Shown: positions 48,201 to 55,239 of the stretch, piece by piece | Position numbering within the stretch: the first letter of the stretch is position 1 | Layout: every line of letters starts with the position of its first letter | Assembly (NCBI RefSeq): GCF_014696315.1 | Contig: NZ_JACJPX010000002.1 | Span: 1-64,000, forward strand | Reading direction: 5' to 3' | Source: Calothrix membranacea FACHB-236 | GTDB lineage: Bacteria; Cyanobacteriota; Cyanobacteriia; Cyanobacteriales; Nostocaceae | Length of the DNA stretch: 64,000 bases | The notes under the pieces: model-generated | Databases searched by the model: none | Told to the model about the DNA's origin: nothing | What the model saw: only the letters and a program-made list of their open reading frames with translations | Position numbers and translations under genes: made by a program

Positions 48201-48350
48201 CGCTTAGAACAAGTCAAGCATCAAGCACAGCAACAAGCCGAAGAAACCCGCAAAGCCGCAGCTTCAGCCGCTTGGTGGTTGTTTGCAACAGCAGTTGTCT
48301 CCGCTATTTTCTCCGCAATCGGAGGAGCGATCGCTGTCGTCCGGCTGTAG
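45231..48350 (+). CDS. Large membrane protein with about seven helical repeats
   Basis: A 1039-residue protein I cannot assign to a characterised family. Residues 40-150 hold three membrane helices (FFIALISGVILAFAFQLVL, GIWTLVTVTVALLIASYLAV, LGATLGLVIWGAYFLLLMWV). Repeats of about 85-100 residues then lie at about 206-295, 406-495, 500-588, 601-685, 701-787, 798-885 and 897-980, with a weaker one near 310-400. The consensus is YLRNTGKxELNPEGIxRDLx, a DPxxG turn, then LSxxDRDTLVxLLSQRxDIS and a helix IIDxVE. A final helix (WWLFATAVVSAIFSAIGGAI) closes the chain. The repeats are helical and charge-rich, so a scaffold or membrane-organising role is possible. A terminator follows at 48383. Confidence 0.9.
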   Translation: MFQSTEIMLGLYKPFLWVAQIPVNPTSDISPAQASVLTSGPRFFIALISGVILAFAFQLVLTNLSLAAGISYLGHSSDSDSNNEAGSLGGTIRKIGTAVGIWTLVTVTVALLIASYLAVKLSLLVLDPGLGATLGLVIWGAYFLLLMWVSSTTVGSLIGSVVNTATSGFQAIMGTATAALGAKAVNNQVVATAEAAAAAMRRELGSGIDPTSIRENVEDYLDRLRPPELDLSKIRSDFENLLKDPQFQAIAGSPDIRNIDRQKFIDLVSSRTDLSKRDVKRISDTLYKLWQQVVSQQAPAQDRLGELVDYLKSLPPGQSRTDELNAKLERLIAETRDAKVADQKATPGPIQSTLQQGISALTGIVLGRTDLSDVDVEKIWQSLSTAKDKISEQADKLGLPAASQPYSPIRADVENYLSNTFAWQLSRERIAQEFRDVIHDPAADPGVVRRELERLSRNDFANILQQRGLLTQGQIQRIADQLEAVRREVLVTVTAAEEREIVEDLQRRVSSYLLVTSKSDLTSEGIERDFKPLLSDPDADYETLSRQLAAIDRQQMEQILYQRNDIQPYELNGILEDLEKQRDRVLIESKGLADQAKYQAETLWLNLESYLRNTGKGELNPDAIRADLKRLLEDPQAGVTAIQARLSRFDRDTLVQLLSQRQDISQDQANQIIDTVEHSWHSIRHTPQAVADKAKEQYDSVSSTIADYLRNTGKSELNPEGIQRDLNRLFENPKEGALALRRRLSQVDRDTLVKLLSQRQDLSEQQVNEVIDSVQHSIRNFVRAPRRLATRTQQRVETFQAYLEEYLRQTGKEELNPEGIKRDLQLLLHDPRVGIESFSDRLAHFDRSTIIALLKIREDISDEEAARIADNIVSVQEQFVEQVRGIQRRIQDVIDGVFARIRNYLNSLERPELNYDSIKRDVRQLFDDPQAGFDSLRDRLSSFNRDTLVALISSRDDISEEDANRIIDQIEGARNTVLQRAERLHQEAQRRLEQVKHQAQQQAEETRKAAASAAWWLFATAVVSAIFSAIGGAIAVVRL

Positions 48351-49038
48351 TTTGACAAATTATCTCCGCTTTCCTGTATGAGCCTCCCTTTATGGGAGGT
48401 TTTTTTAGTGAAACTGAGGAAGTATTGAGAAATTCGTTGTTTACACCTAAAAGCTATATGGAAGTGATTTCTGATCTTCTTCTACGACCTCAGCTTCTGT
48501 GCGGTGGTTGGATTGTTGAGATCCTAGCGGATGGAGTACCATCCCAAATTACTGGCTCAATATCAGTAAAAATTCGTTAGTAATTTTCACTGAAGTAAAA
48601 TGTCAGCAATCTGTCGAAAATTTAATTTAAAACATTGCTTTTTAACAGAGAATTAACTATTGGAGCGATGTTGGGAATATTTAGATTTGATTTAAATTGC
48701 TATCCAAATCTGGCTGATCATTGCTCACCCATTTCATCAAATCCCTCTATTTTCAGGGACGGAAGCCTGCACTAATAATATAACTTCTACAAAGTTTGCT
48801 CTCGATTAATCAATAACAAACAAATAAAGTGTTTATTAAATACATATATAATCTTTAAATACTTTCAGCATAAAAACTTACTTTTGCTCAGGATATATTT
48901 TAGTTAATCCTACTCACTATCTACAGTCTAAAAAATCAAAAACCGTAATATCCTCATGGTTATTCTCAACATACGTCTATAGAATGAACTTGAAAGATGA
49001 TTAATGTATACCAGCAAGTTTAGATTTTAAGGATTAAG
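48351..49038. other. Intergenic spacer after the repeat-membrane protein
   Basis: Apart from the terminator at 48383-48406, no gene is supported in this 688-bp spacer. A 62-codon frame at 48392 begins inside the terminator. The remainder is AT-rich. Confidence 0.55.
48383..48406 (+). terminator. Rho-independent terminator
   Basis: cctccc (48383-48388) pairs with gggagg (48394-48399), followed by seven T residues. It lies 32 bp after the stop of the repeat-membrane protein and is a textbook intrinsic terminator. Confidence 0.85.
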
Positions 49039-49350
49039 ATGGGGTTATTAAATTCCAAACAAGCAAAAAAAATTATTCAACCAAGAAGCAGCAAAAAAAC
49101 TTGGACTTTAAACAACACTCTACTTTGCGTCGCAGGTCTCATAATTTTACCAATTTGTAGTTTTGCTACTTTCCGTTTCTTGTCATCTTCATCCACTTCC
49201 TCTTCAGTCTCATCATTGTTTACCTCCCAAAACACCTCAGCACACGAGACATCTATTCCTTGGATTGATAATCCCTCAGAATGCCAATACACTAACAGAA
49301 CTTGGCATGACAATAAATGCTGGGACGATCAACATAGCTCGACTTTTTAG
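49039..49350 (+). CDS. Small membrane-anchored protein, unknown function
   Basis: The 103-residue product has a basic cytoplasmic N-terminus (about 1-25), one membrane helix (LLCVAGLIILPICSFATFRF) and a serine-rich stalk. A short C-terminal domain (NPSECQYTNRTWHDNKCWDD) contains two cysteines and aromatic residues, so the C-terminus is probably periplasmic with a possible disulfide. An aaggattaag ribosome-site-like stretch precedes the ATG, and an intrinsic terminator follows the stop closely (49371-49405), so this is a compact gene unit. I recognise no family. A real small gene is more likely than chance because of the SD-terminator context. Confidence 0.65.
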   Translation: MGLLNSKQAKKIIQPRSSKKTWTLNNTLLCVAGLIILPICSFATFRFLSSSSTSSSVSSLFTSQNTSAHETSIPWIDNPSECQYTNRTWHDNKCWDDQHSSTF

Positions 49351-49370
49351 ATTTTAAATAAATACTAATT

Positions 49371-49405
49371 AAAAGCTGCGTTAAATAGATTGGCGCAGCT
49401 TTTTT
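49371..49405 (+). terminator. Rho-independent terminator
   Basis: aaaagctgcg (49371-49380) pairs with cgcagctttt (49394-49403), 13-nt loop, followed by further T residues. It ends the small membrane-protein transcript. Confidence 0.85.
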
Positions 49406-49486
49406 AGTGTCGCTGGGTAGGGAAATATAAAATGATACAGGTAAAATATAAAATGTTCTGCGTTCATTTGGCGTGCAAACTTCATA

Positions 49487-50476
49487 ATGGTATGGACTCC
49501 CCTTCATGCAAAAATTCATCGAACTATCCGAATGCGCCATCTATTTGAGCGAAACCAACGCCTATTAGTCGCAGTTTCCGGTGGTCAAGATTCTTTGTGC
49601 TTAATAAAATTACTATTAGACTTACAACCAAAGTGGGGATGGCATTTAGGTATTGCTCACTGCGATCATCGCTGGCGTGAAGACTCCCAAGCTAATGCCA
49701 TTCATGTAGAGCAGCTAGCTAAAAGCTGGGACATATTATTTTATTTAGAAACAGCAAAAGAGGCTTTAACTAGTGAAGCGGCTGCCCGCGATTGGCGATA
49801 TCAGGCTTTAAGTGCGATCGCCCAGGAGCATAATTATCACTATATTGTCACAGGACACACAGCAAGCGATCGCGCTGAAACTCTTCTCTATAATTTAATG
49901 CGCGGTACGGGAGCAGATGGTTTACAAGCTCTAACTTGGCAACGTCAACTGGCTCTCAACATTACCTTAGTACGGCCACTGTTAGAAATTACTCGTACAC
50001 AAACCAAACAATTTTGTGATGATTTCCATCTTCCAGTTTGGGAAGATTCCACAAATCAGGATTTAAAATACACCCGCAATCGCATCCGCAACGAGTTATT
50101 ACCGTATTTACAAGCACATTTTAATCCTAAAGTAGAATCAGCTTTAGCCCAAACTGCGGAACTATTGCAAGCAGAAGTGGAATATTTAGAGACAGCGGCC
50201 CAAAAGTGGAAAGCAGAAGCGCTAACAGCAGAAAATCCAGATAATTTTCCCCTCAGGCTCAATCGTCGTATATTGCAGAAAGCACCAGTAGCGTTGCAGC
50301 GTCGAGTCATGCGTCAAGTATTACAACAAATACTCCCTGATGCTCCCAGTTTTGAACATATTGAAAAATTAACTGCTTTAATTACAGCACCCAATCGTTC
50401 CCAAACCGATCCATTTCCGGGAGGCGCGATCGCTCAAGTTGCAGGTGATTGGATAGATATCAAGAATGAAGTCTGA
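49487..50476 (+). CDS. tilS: tRNA(Ile)-lysidine synthase
   Basis: TilS attaches lysine to C34 of the tRNA-Ile2 anticodon (CAU), which switches it from reading AUG to AUA; it is essential in most bacteria. The 329-residue protein has the PP-loop LLVAVSGGQDSLCLIKLLLD near residue 29, GWHLGIAHCDHRWREDS near 57 and VTGHTASDRAETLLYNLMRG near 123. VWEDSTNQDLKYTRNRIRNE lies near 184. It stops after the TilS substrate-binding region and lacks the extra C-terminal domain of E. coli TilS, as is usual in cyanobacteria. A terminator-like hairpin follows at 50529-50562. ATG at 49487 is accepted because the family start is close behind it. Confidence 0.95.
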   Translation: MVWTPLHAKIHRTIRMRHLFERNQRLLVAVSGGQDSLCLIKLLLDLQPKWGWHLGIAHCDHRWREDSQANAIHVEQLAKSWDILFYLETAKEALTSEAAARDWRYQALSAIAQEHNYHYIVTGHTASDRAETLLYNLMRGTGADGLQALTWQRQLALNITLVRPLLEITRTQTKQFCDDFHLPVWEDSTNQDLKYTRNRIRNELLPYLQAHFNPKVESALAQTAELLQAEVEYLETAAQKWKAEALTAENPDNFPLRLNRRILQKAPVALQRRVMRQVLQQILPDAPSFEHIEKLTALITAPNRSQTDPFPGGAIAQVAGDWIDIKNEV

Positions 50477-50528
50477 AGCCTTTAGGCTCTGTTGTTGACT
50501 GGCACGATATAACTTCTTCTCTATGGCC

Positions 50529-50562
50529 AAAAACTCCATCCCTTTGTGGTTGGAGTTTTTTA
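50529..50562. terminator. Hairpin terminator between tilS and hmpF
   Basis: aaaaactcca (50529-50538) pairs with tggagttttt (50551-50560) with a 12-nt loop. T- and A-rich flanks on both sides allow termination of both convergent transcripts. Confidence 0.8.
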
Positions 50563-50589
50563 TCCTTTATACTTCATACTTTATCCTTT

Positions 50590-52347
50590 TCAGGATGCTA
50601 GTAGTTCTGGCTGAGATATTAAACCCAGAAGAGTATGGCGCATTTGGCTAATAGCTTGGAGTTGATAATCTCCAGTTTCTTGAACTTGAGCCAAAGCTTC
50701 CACCATTGCTTGCAACTTCTGCCGTAAACCATCCAGACAGTCCTGAATTGGTTGTAATGCTTCTTGGTAAAGCTTCACCCTACCCCAGCACTCACTAGTT
50801 GCAGTTCTCAATGTTTGTAAATTTTCCTCCATTGTTTTTAGTTCTTGGTGCTGCTGTTCTAAGTCATGGCTTTGATTATCAATCATCCCTTGGGCAAGCT
50901 CAATACCAGAACGTAACTGCTCAATCTCTCGTTCCAATTTTTGCAAATCTTGAGATTGCTGTTGTCGCTGGTTTTCAGTTTGCAAAAGAATTGGTCTCAA
51001 ATCAATTTTGGCAGCTTCTGGCTCATGACTAACCGTATGCCCTTGTCGCTGTAGGAGCAGAGTTTGGTGCTGTTTAAGTAAATTTTGCCGTTGTAGTAAA
51101 TTACGACGTTGCCCTACCAAGCTTTCATTGAGCATTTGGTAGAGGTCTTTTTCATCTGCCAGTTCCATTTCCAAATTGATCACGTCTTGGTCGGATGCCT
51201 GGTGAATCTTATTTTTTAGGTCTTCTATAGCTTCTTGTTTATATTTCAGTTCTTGTTCCTGATCGTGGACAAAGCTAGAATCGATATCAAATTTCTCCTG
51301 CAAATCTTGCACTAATCTTTGCAGATCCTCTAAAGACATATTCTCTAAAGCTTTAACATCTACTTCGCAAAGAATCATGTCACTGGAGCTTGCAGCCAAG
51401 GACTGAATCTGCTGATATAAATTTTCTTGGCTTTGCAATTGTGCTTTCAATATTTGAGCGTATTCTTGCTTGCTTGTCAGGATAGCAGTGTTGACTTTTA
51501 ATTCAGATGTTTGTTGCTGTAGAGAATTTTGTGCTTCTTGCCAAGCATTTTGGCGATCGCTCAAGGTTTGGACAAAGCTATCTACTTCTTGTTGCTGTTG
51601 AGTCGCTACAGTTTTTTGCTGCTCTAGGTTTTGCCAGTGTTCATTAAGAGTAGCTTGCTGCTTTTCGACTAATTCAACAGCAAAATTCAGGTGTTCCCGT
51701 ACTGTCTCCGTAGGAGCTACGCGACTAGACAAGCGATCTAGTAACTCACTTAATACTCGACTTTGCTCCTCGTCTAAAACCTTACCCTGCTGGGCATCTG
51801 CTTGATATTCCTCCAAACGGCGCTGCTCACCCCGCAAATGCTCCCAAGCGCCTGAAAGTTCTAAGCGATCGCGCTCAATTTGTTGTTGCAACTTTTCAAT
51901 TTCTTGGCGAGAGGCTTCAAATTCCTGCTTTTGCGCCTCCAGCTTTTGAAAATCATCCTCAATTTGTTGCAACTGATCCATACGGACTTCCATGTCCATT
52001 TCACGGCGATTCAATTCTTGCGCCTGAAATGTCAGTGATTGTTTCCACTGATCGATTTCGTCTTCCTTGAGCTTAAATTTTTCTAACTGGCGAGAAAAGT
52101 TCTGCAATATATTAACAAGTGGTCTCCCAGCTTCTTGAATCCGTTGCACTTGGCGGTTGGGATTCACTTCTACTAGTACCAATGCACCATCATTTAATTT
52201 GCTTGCTTCCTCTGCCGCAATCACTTCTTCCGACACAGTACTCCAAATCTGGTCGGTTCGCTGACAAGCCAGCAGTTTCAATTCGGTTTTGGAACTACCA
52301 CTAAGTAAGCCGCCTTTTTGCTTTTGTACTTCTGCTAAATACAGCAC
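50590..52347 (-). CDS. hmpF: Pilus motility/taxis coiled-coil protein HmpF
   Basis: A 585-residue protein recognisable as HmpF by its N-terminus (MLYLAEVQKQKGGLLSGSSK, then LLACQRTDQIWSTV) and by its place next to the hmp cluster. Residues about 75-530 are nearly continuous coiled coil rich in Gln, Glu and Leu. There is no signal peptide or membrane segment. In Nostoc punctiforme HmpF is needed for hormogonium gliding and localises dynamically to cell poles with the type IV pilus system. The segment coding SSRVAPTETVREH (near residue 210) coincides with a GTCTCCGTAGGAG/GCTACGCG module also found at 32730-32754, probably a small repeat inserted in frame. It is divergent from hmpA. Confidence 0.9.
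   Translation of the reverse strand: MLYLAEVQKQKGGLLSGSSKTELKLLACQRTDQIWSTVSEEVIAAEEASKLNDGALVLVEVNPNRQVQRIQEAGRPLVNILQNFSRQLEKFKLKEDEIDQWKQSLTFQAQELNRREMDMEVRMDQLQQIEDDFQKLEAQKQEFEASRQEIEKLQQQIERDRLELSGAWEHLRGEQRRLEEYQADAQQGKVLDEEQSRVLSELLDRLSSRVAPTETVREHLNFAVELVEKQQATLNEHWQNLEQQKTVATQQQQEVDSFVQTLSDRQNAWQEAQNSLQQQTSELKVNTAILTSKQEYAQILKAQLQSQENLYQQIQSLAASSSDMILCEVDVKALENMSLEDLQRLVQDLQEKFDIDSSFVHDQEQELKYKQEAIEDLKNKIHQASDQDVINLEMELADEKDLYQMLNESLVGQRRNLLQRQNLLKQHQTLLLQRQGHTVSHEPEAAKIDLRPILLQTENQRQQQSQDLQKLEREIEQLRSGIELAQGMIDNQSHDLEQQHQELKTMEENLQTLRTATSECWGRVKLYQEALQPIQDCLDGLRQKLQAMVEALAQVQETGDYQLQAISQMRHTLLGLISQPELLAS
51704..51723. repeat. Small palindromic module inside hmpF
   Basis: gtctccgtaggag directly followed by ctacgcg lies inside hmpF codons. 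The same two parts, gctacgcg and gtctccgcaggag, occur at 32730-32754 in a spacer. It is read through in frame, adding about seven residues to the coiled coil at a likely break. Confidence 0.55.
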
Positions 52348-52904
52348 ACCGTTAGTCCTTTTGTGTACTTGATGTCCGTGATTTGGTTTATACCATAGAT
52401 AATTCTGTTAGCCTGTTTGATTTAACCCTATTTAGGTAAAAAAACTGGCAAAACTATTTATAGACATGACATATCACGCCTTGATATATATAAATCTAGA
52501 TGCGCTGACTCTGGATCGCGCCTTTATATTGTGTGCTGATGGTAATAATGATGGCTACCGTGTGATTACTAGCTTCATCAAAGTTTATTACAAAAAATTA
52601 AGGAATATTGCTGAACGTATTCTATTGCTAGAGATGTTTGGATAGGCAGTAATTTTCTTTGTATACAACAAATTACATAAAATGTAAATCCAGCCGGAAA
52701 ACCCTTGTAATTTCGTAGATCCTCACAAAAGTGTAATTTTGGGCTAGGCTAGAAACCCTTATGAGATAATTTACACCAAATTCACATTAGGCAGAAATTA
52801 TCAATTTAGTGCAGATCGGTGGTGCTAGTTAAAACATCGAAAAATTACTGGGCAAAATTAATTAAAGAATATCAACAGGATCGCAAGGAGCACCTTTGAG
52901 CTAA
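52348..52904. promoter_or_regulatory. Divergent hmpF-hmpA control region
   Basis: This 557-bp spacer separates hmpF and hmpA, both transcribed outward, so it should contain both promoters. An aaggag Shine-Dalgarno-like site at about 52886-52891 precedes hmpA. I cannot identify a sigma-factor box with confidence. No repeat elements are seen, unlike most spacers in the window. Confidence 0.5.
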
Positions 52905-54131
52905 ATGCAGGGAAATTTAAATGAAATAGATCTTCGTAGTATCCTGCAATTGATTGAGTTGGGCCAGCGAACTGGCCAACTGTTGGTGAAAACTCATAAC
53001 TTTCGCAATAGCAACCAAATTAGAGAAGAGGTGAATAGATATCACCATTCCTTTTGCTACCAACCACAACAGTACTGGTTCGTCTTTTTCTTAAATGGCC
53101 AGATTATCTATTGCCAAGAAGGGGATGGTACTTCATCTAGGATTAACGATTACTTAAGACATTATCGTGTGGAGACTCAGCTCAACGAAATCCAGCTAGC
53201 CTCCATAGATCCACTGAATATAAAAGAATATAGCTATCTTTGGTTACTTTTAGAGCAAAATATGATTAACCCCAAGGTAGCGCGTAATATCATGCATAGT
53301 CTGGTGAATGAAACGCTATTTGATTTAGTGGGTTTGCACACAGGTAGTTTCATCTTCCAACACAGCCCGGCCCTGACTCCACAATTAAACACTTGGGAAA
53401 TAGGGCCGCTAGTCAGTAAAATTGCCAAGCAACTGCAACATTGGCAGCAGTTGTATCCTCACATTGAGTCTGCCGATCAAGTGCCCATACTTTCTGAGAT
53501 GGTTCAATTAAACTCATCTTTACCAGCAGAAACAGTAAATAAACTCAAGCATTGGGCAGATGGGAAAACATCCTTACGTCAACTTTCTCGTTATCTCAAC
53601 CGAGACATTTTGACAATTGCCAAGGTAATATATCCCTACGTCCAACAGGGTTGGCTCAAATTAGTATATCCAATTACTAATCAATCAAGTATTAATACTG
53701 AGATGATTGCAGTAGAGTCCGACTATAAGGCACGGATATTATGTATTGACGAAGTCACAACGATTGGTGAGACTATAGAGGCTATTTTGCAGCAGCAAGG
53801 TTATGAGGTGTTAACTTTAACTAATCCCTTAGACTCTCTAAGTCTCGTTTTTCAACTCAAGCCGCAGATGATTTTTTGCAACATTACCATGCCGGAATTA
53901 GATGGATATGAGATTTGCGCCATGCTGCGACAGTCCACAGCATTTCGGCTGGTGCCGATTATTATGCTGAGTAGTCAAGATAGATTTATTGATCGAGTCA
54001 GAGCTAGTATGGTTGGGGCTACAGATTATCTGACTAAGCCTTTGCAAGATACTGAGTTACTCACGCTCGTAGAAAAATATATCAATAAACAGCCTTACAT
54101 GGGCATACAAAAAAGATATAACACTTGTTGA
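52905..54131 (+). CDS. hmpA: PatA-family protein HmpA (DUF4388/PATAN + degenerate receiver)
   Basis: A 408-residue signalling protein. The N-terminal DUF4388/PATAN part (about 1-250) begins MQGNLNEIDLRSILQLIELG. The C-terminal receiver (about 280-400) has ILCIDE for the acidic pair, and YLTKP for the conserved Lys. The phospho-acceptor position reads FCNITMPELDGYE, with Asn (codon aac) where Asp is expected. Phosphorylation there is therefore unlikely. PatA-type proteins influence cell differentiation and motility in Nostocales. In the known hmp locus the first gene encodes such a protein, and here it is followed by CheY, CheW, MCP and CheA genes. Spacing to hmpB is 182 bp. Confidence 0.92.
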   Translation: MQGNLNEIDLRSILQLIELGQRTGQLLVKTHNFRNSNQIREEVNRYHHSFCYQPQQYWFVFFLNGQIIYCQEGDGTSSRINDYLRHYRVETQLNEIQLASIDPLNIKEYSYLWLLLEQNMINPKVARNIMHSLVNETLFDLVGLHTGSFIFQHSPALTPQLNTWEIGPLVSKIAKQLQHWQQLYPHIESADQVPILSEMVQLNSSLPAETVNKLKHWADGKTSLRQLSRYLNRDILTIAKVIYPYVQQGWLKLVYPITNQSSINTEMIAVESDYKARILCIDEVTTIGETIEAILQQQGYEVLTLTNPLDSLSLVFQLKPQMIFCNITMPELDGYEICAMLRQSTAFRLVPIIMLSSQDRFIDRVRASMVGATDYLTKPLQDTELLTLVEKYINKQPYMGIQKRYNTC

Positions 54132-54270
54132 TTCGATAAAAGATGAGGTAAAAAATGTTATCACAGAATCAGCCAGCCCCAGTACAACCAGTATAAAGTT
54201 ATTATCTAGTAAATCATTTAAGGAATAGACTTAATTTATACACTAAATACTTGCGGGGAAATCAGGGAAT

Positions 54271-54301
54271 GTTCCAAGTAGGAACGTCTACATCAGGAGG
54301 T
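54271..54301 (+). promoter_or_regulatory. GTTCC-N5-GGAAC inverted repeat and Shine-Dalgarno before hmpB
   Basis: The hmpA-hmpB gap holds a short palindrome gttccaagtaggaac (54271-54285), then aggagg a few bases later, about 14 bases before the hmpB ATG. The palindrome could be a small operator or RNA hairpin; evidence is weak. Confidence 0.35.
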
Positions 54302-54313
54302 AGATAGGCATTT

Positions 54314-54679
54314 ATGAGTACAGTTCTGATTGTGGAAGACAGTATCGCACAAAGGGAGATGATTACAGACCTCCTGAAAGCAAGTGGCTTAACAGTCACC
54401 CATGCCAGTGATGGGGTTGAAGCTTTGGAGGCAATTCAAAGCACACCTCCTGATTTAGTGGTCTTGGATATTGTCATGCCCCGGATGAACGGCTACGAAG
54501 TTTGCCGTCGGTTAAAATCCGATCCGAAAACCCAAAATGTCCCCGTTGTGATGTGTTCTTCCAAAGGTGAAGAATTTGATCGCTACTGGGGCATGAAACA
54601 GGGTGCAGACGCTTACATAGCCAAACCATTTCAACCAACTGAGTTGGTGGGAACAGTCAAACAACTGCTGCGAGGATAA
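54314..54679 (+). CDS. hmpB: CheY-like response regulator HmpB
   Basis: A stand-alone receiver domain of 121 residues. The phosphorylation site is intact: VLIVEDS (acidic pair), LVVLDIVMPRMNGYE (Asp52 by count), the conserved Ser in VVMCSSKG, and YIAKPFQP (Lys). It should take phosphate from the CheA-like HmpE and signal to the pilus motor. It is the second gene of the hmp cluster. The hmpC start follows 13 bp after its stop, which supports one transcript. Confidence 0.95.
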   Translation: MSTVLIVEDSIAQREMITDLLKASGLTVTHASDGVEALEAIQSTPPDLVVLDIVMPRMNGYEVCRRLKSDPKTQNVPVVMCSSKGEEFDRYWGMKQGADAYIAKPFQPTELVGTVKQLLRG

Positions 54680-54692
54680 GGATGACAAGAAA

Positions 54693-55223
54693 ATGGTCAG
54701 TAAACCGGACTTTTTAAGTGGTGGTAGTCAAGACCACTTCCGTCCTGAATTACAAGTAGAAAGCCCTGAAGGTGAATTACATTTGCGGTTTTACATCCCC
54801 TCGCGCCAGGAGTTTGCACTACCAGCAACTGGAATCCGAGAGGTAATGGAATTGAGTCCTGATAGAATCACTCCGATTCCTAATGCTTCTCCTTTACTTT
54901 TGGGTACTCTAAACTTACGAGGTCGAGTAATTTGGGTAGCTGATTTGGGTCAATTTTTAGGAGAAGCAACCGCATTAAATACAGATAGAGCAGAAATTCC
55001 GGTAATTGCTATCGAAGAGCAAGACACAATAGTGGGCTTAGCGGTAGAAGAAATAGGTGGTATGGACTGGCTTGATGTGCAGCATCTAATGCTAACAACT
55101 CATGTACCGGATACTATGGCTCCCTTTCTGCGCGGTGAGTGGTTAATAGATGCCAAAACAAATAAGTCTTTAAGACTACTGGATCAAATGGCAATTTTGC
55201 GGAGTGCGAGGTGGGCAGGATGA
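54693..55223 (+). CDS. hmpC: CheW-like coupling protein HmpC
   Basis: A 176-residue CheW domain that couples the chemoreceptor to the kinase. After a polar N-terminal tail of about 28 residues, the fold shows [40 protein letters not shown] (the conserved P-P-LLG-NLRG block), [12 protein letters not shown], and [20 protein letters not shown]. Stop and next start are 16 bp apart, so co-transcription with hmpD is expected. CheW here may be adapted to pilus-based phototaxis or hormogonium movement. Confidence 0.95.
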   Translation: MVSKPDFLSGGSQDHFRPELQVESPEGELHLRFYIPSRQEFALPATGIREVMELSPDRITPIPNASPLLLGTLNLRGRVIWVADLGQFLGEATALNTDRAEIPVIAIEEQDTIVGLAVEEIGGMDWLDVQHLMLTTHVPDTMAPFLRGEWLIDAKTNKSLRLLDQMAILRSARWAG

Positions 55224-55239
55224 TATTGGGAGGGTGGAC

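Noticed and set aside
48392-48580. 62-codon + strand frame after the repeat-membrane protein
   Set aside because: Its start codon lies inside the intrinsic terminator stem and there is no ribosome site.
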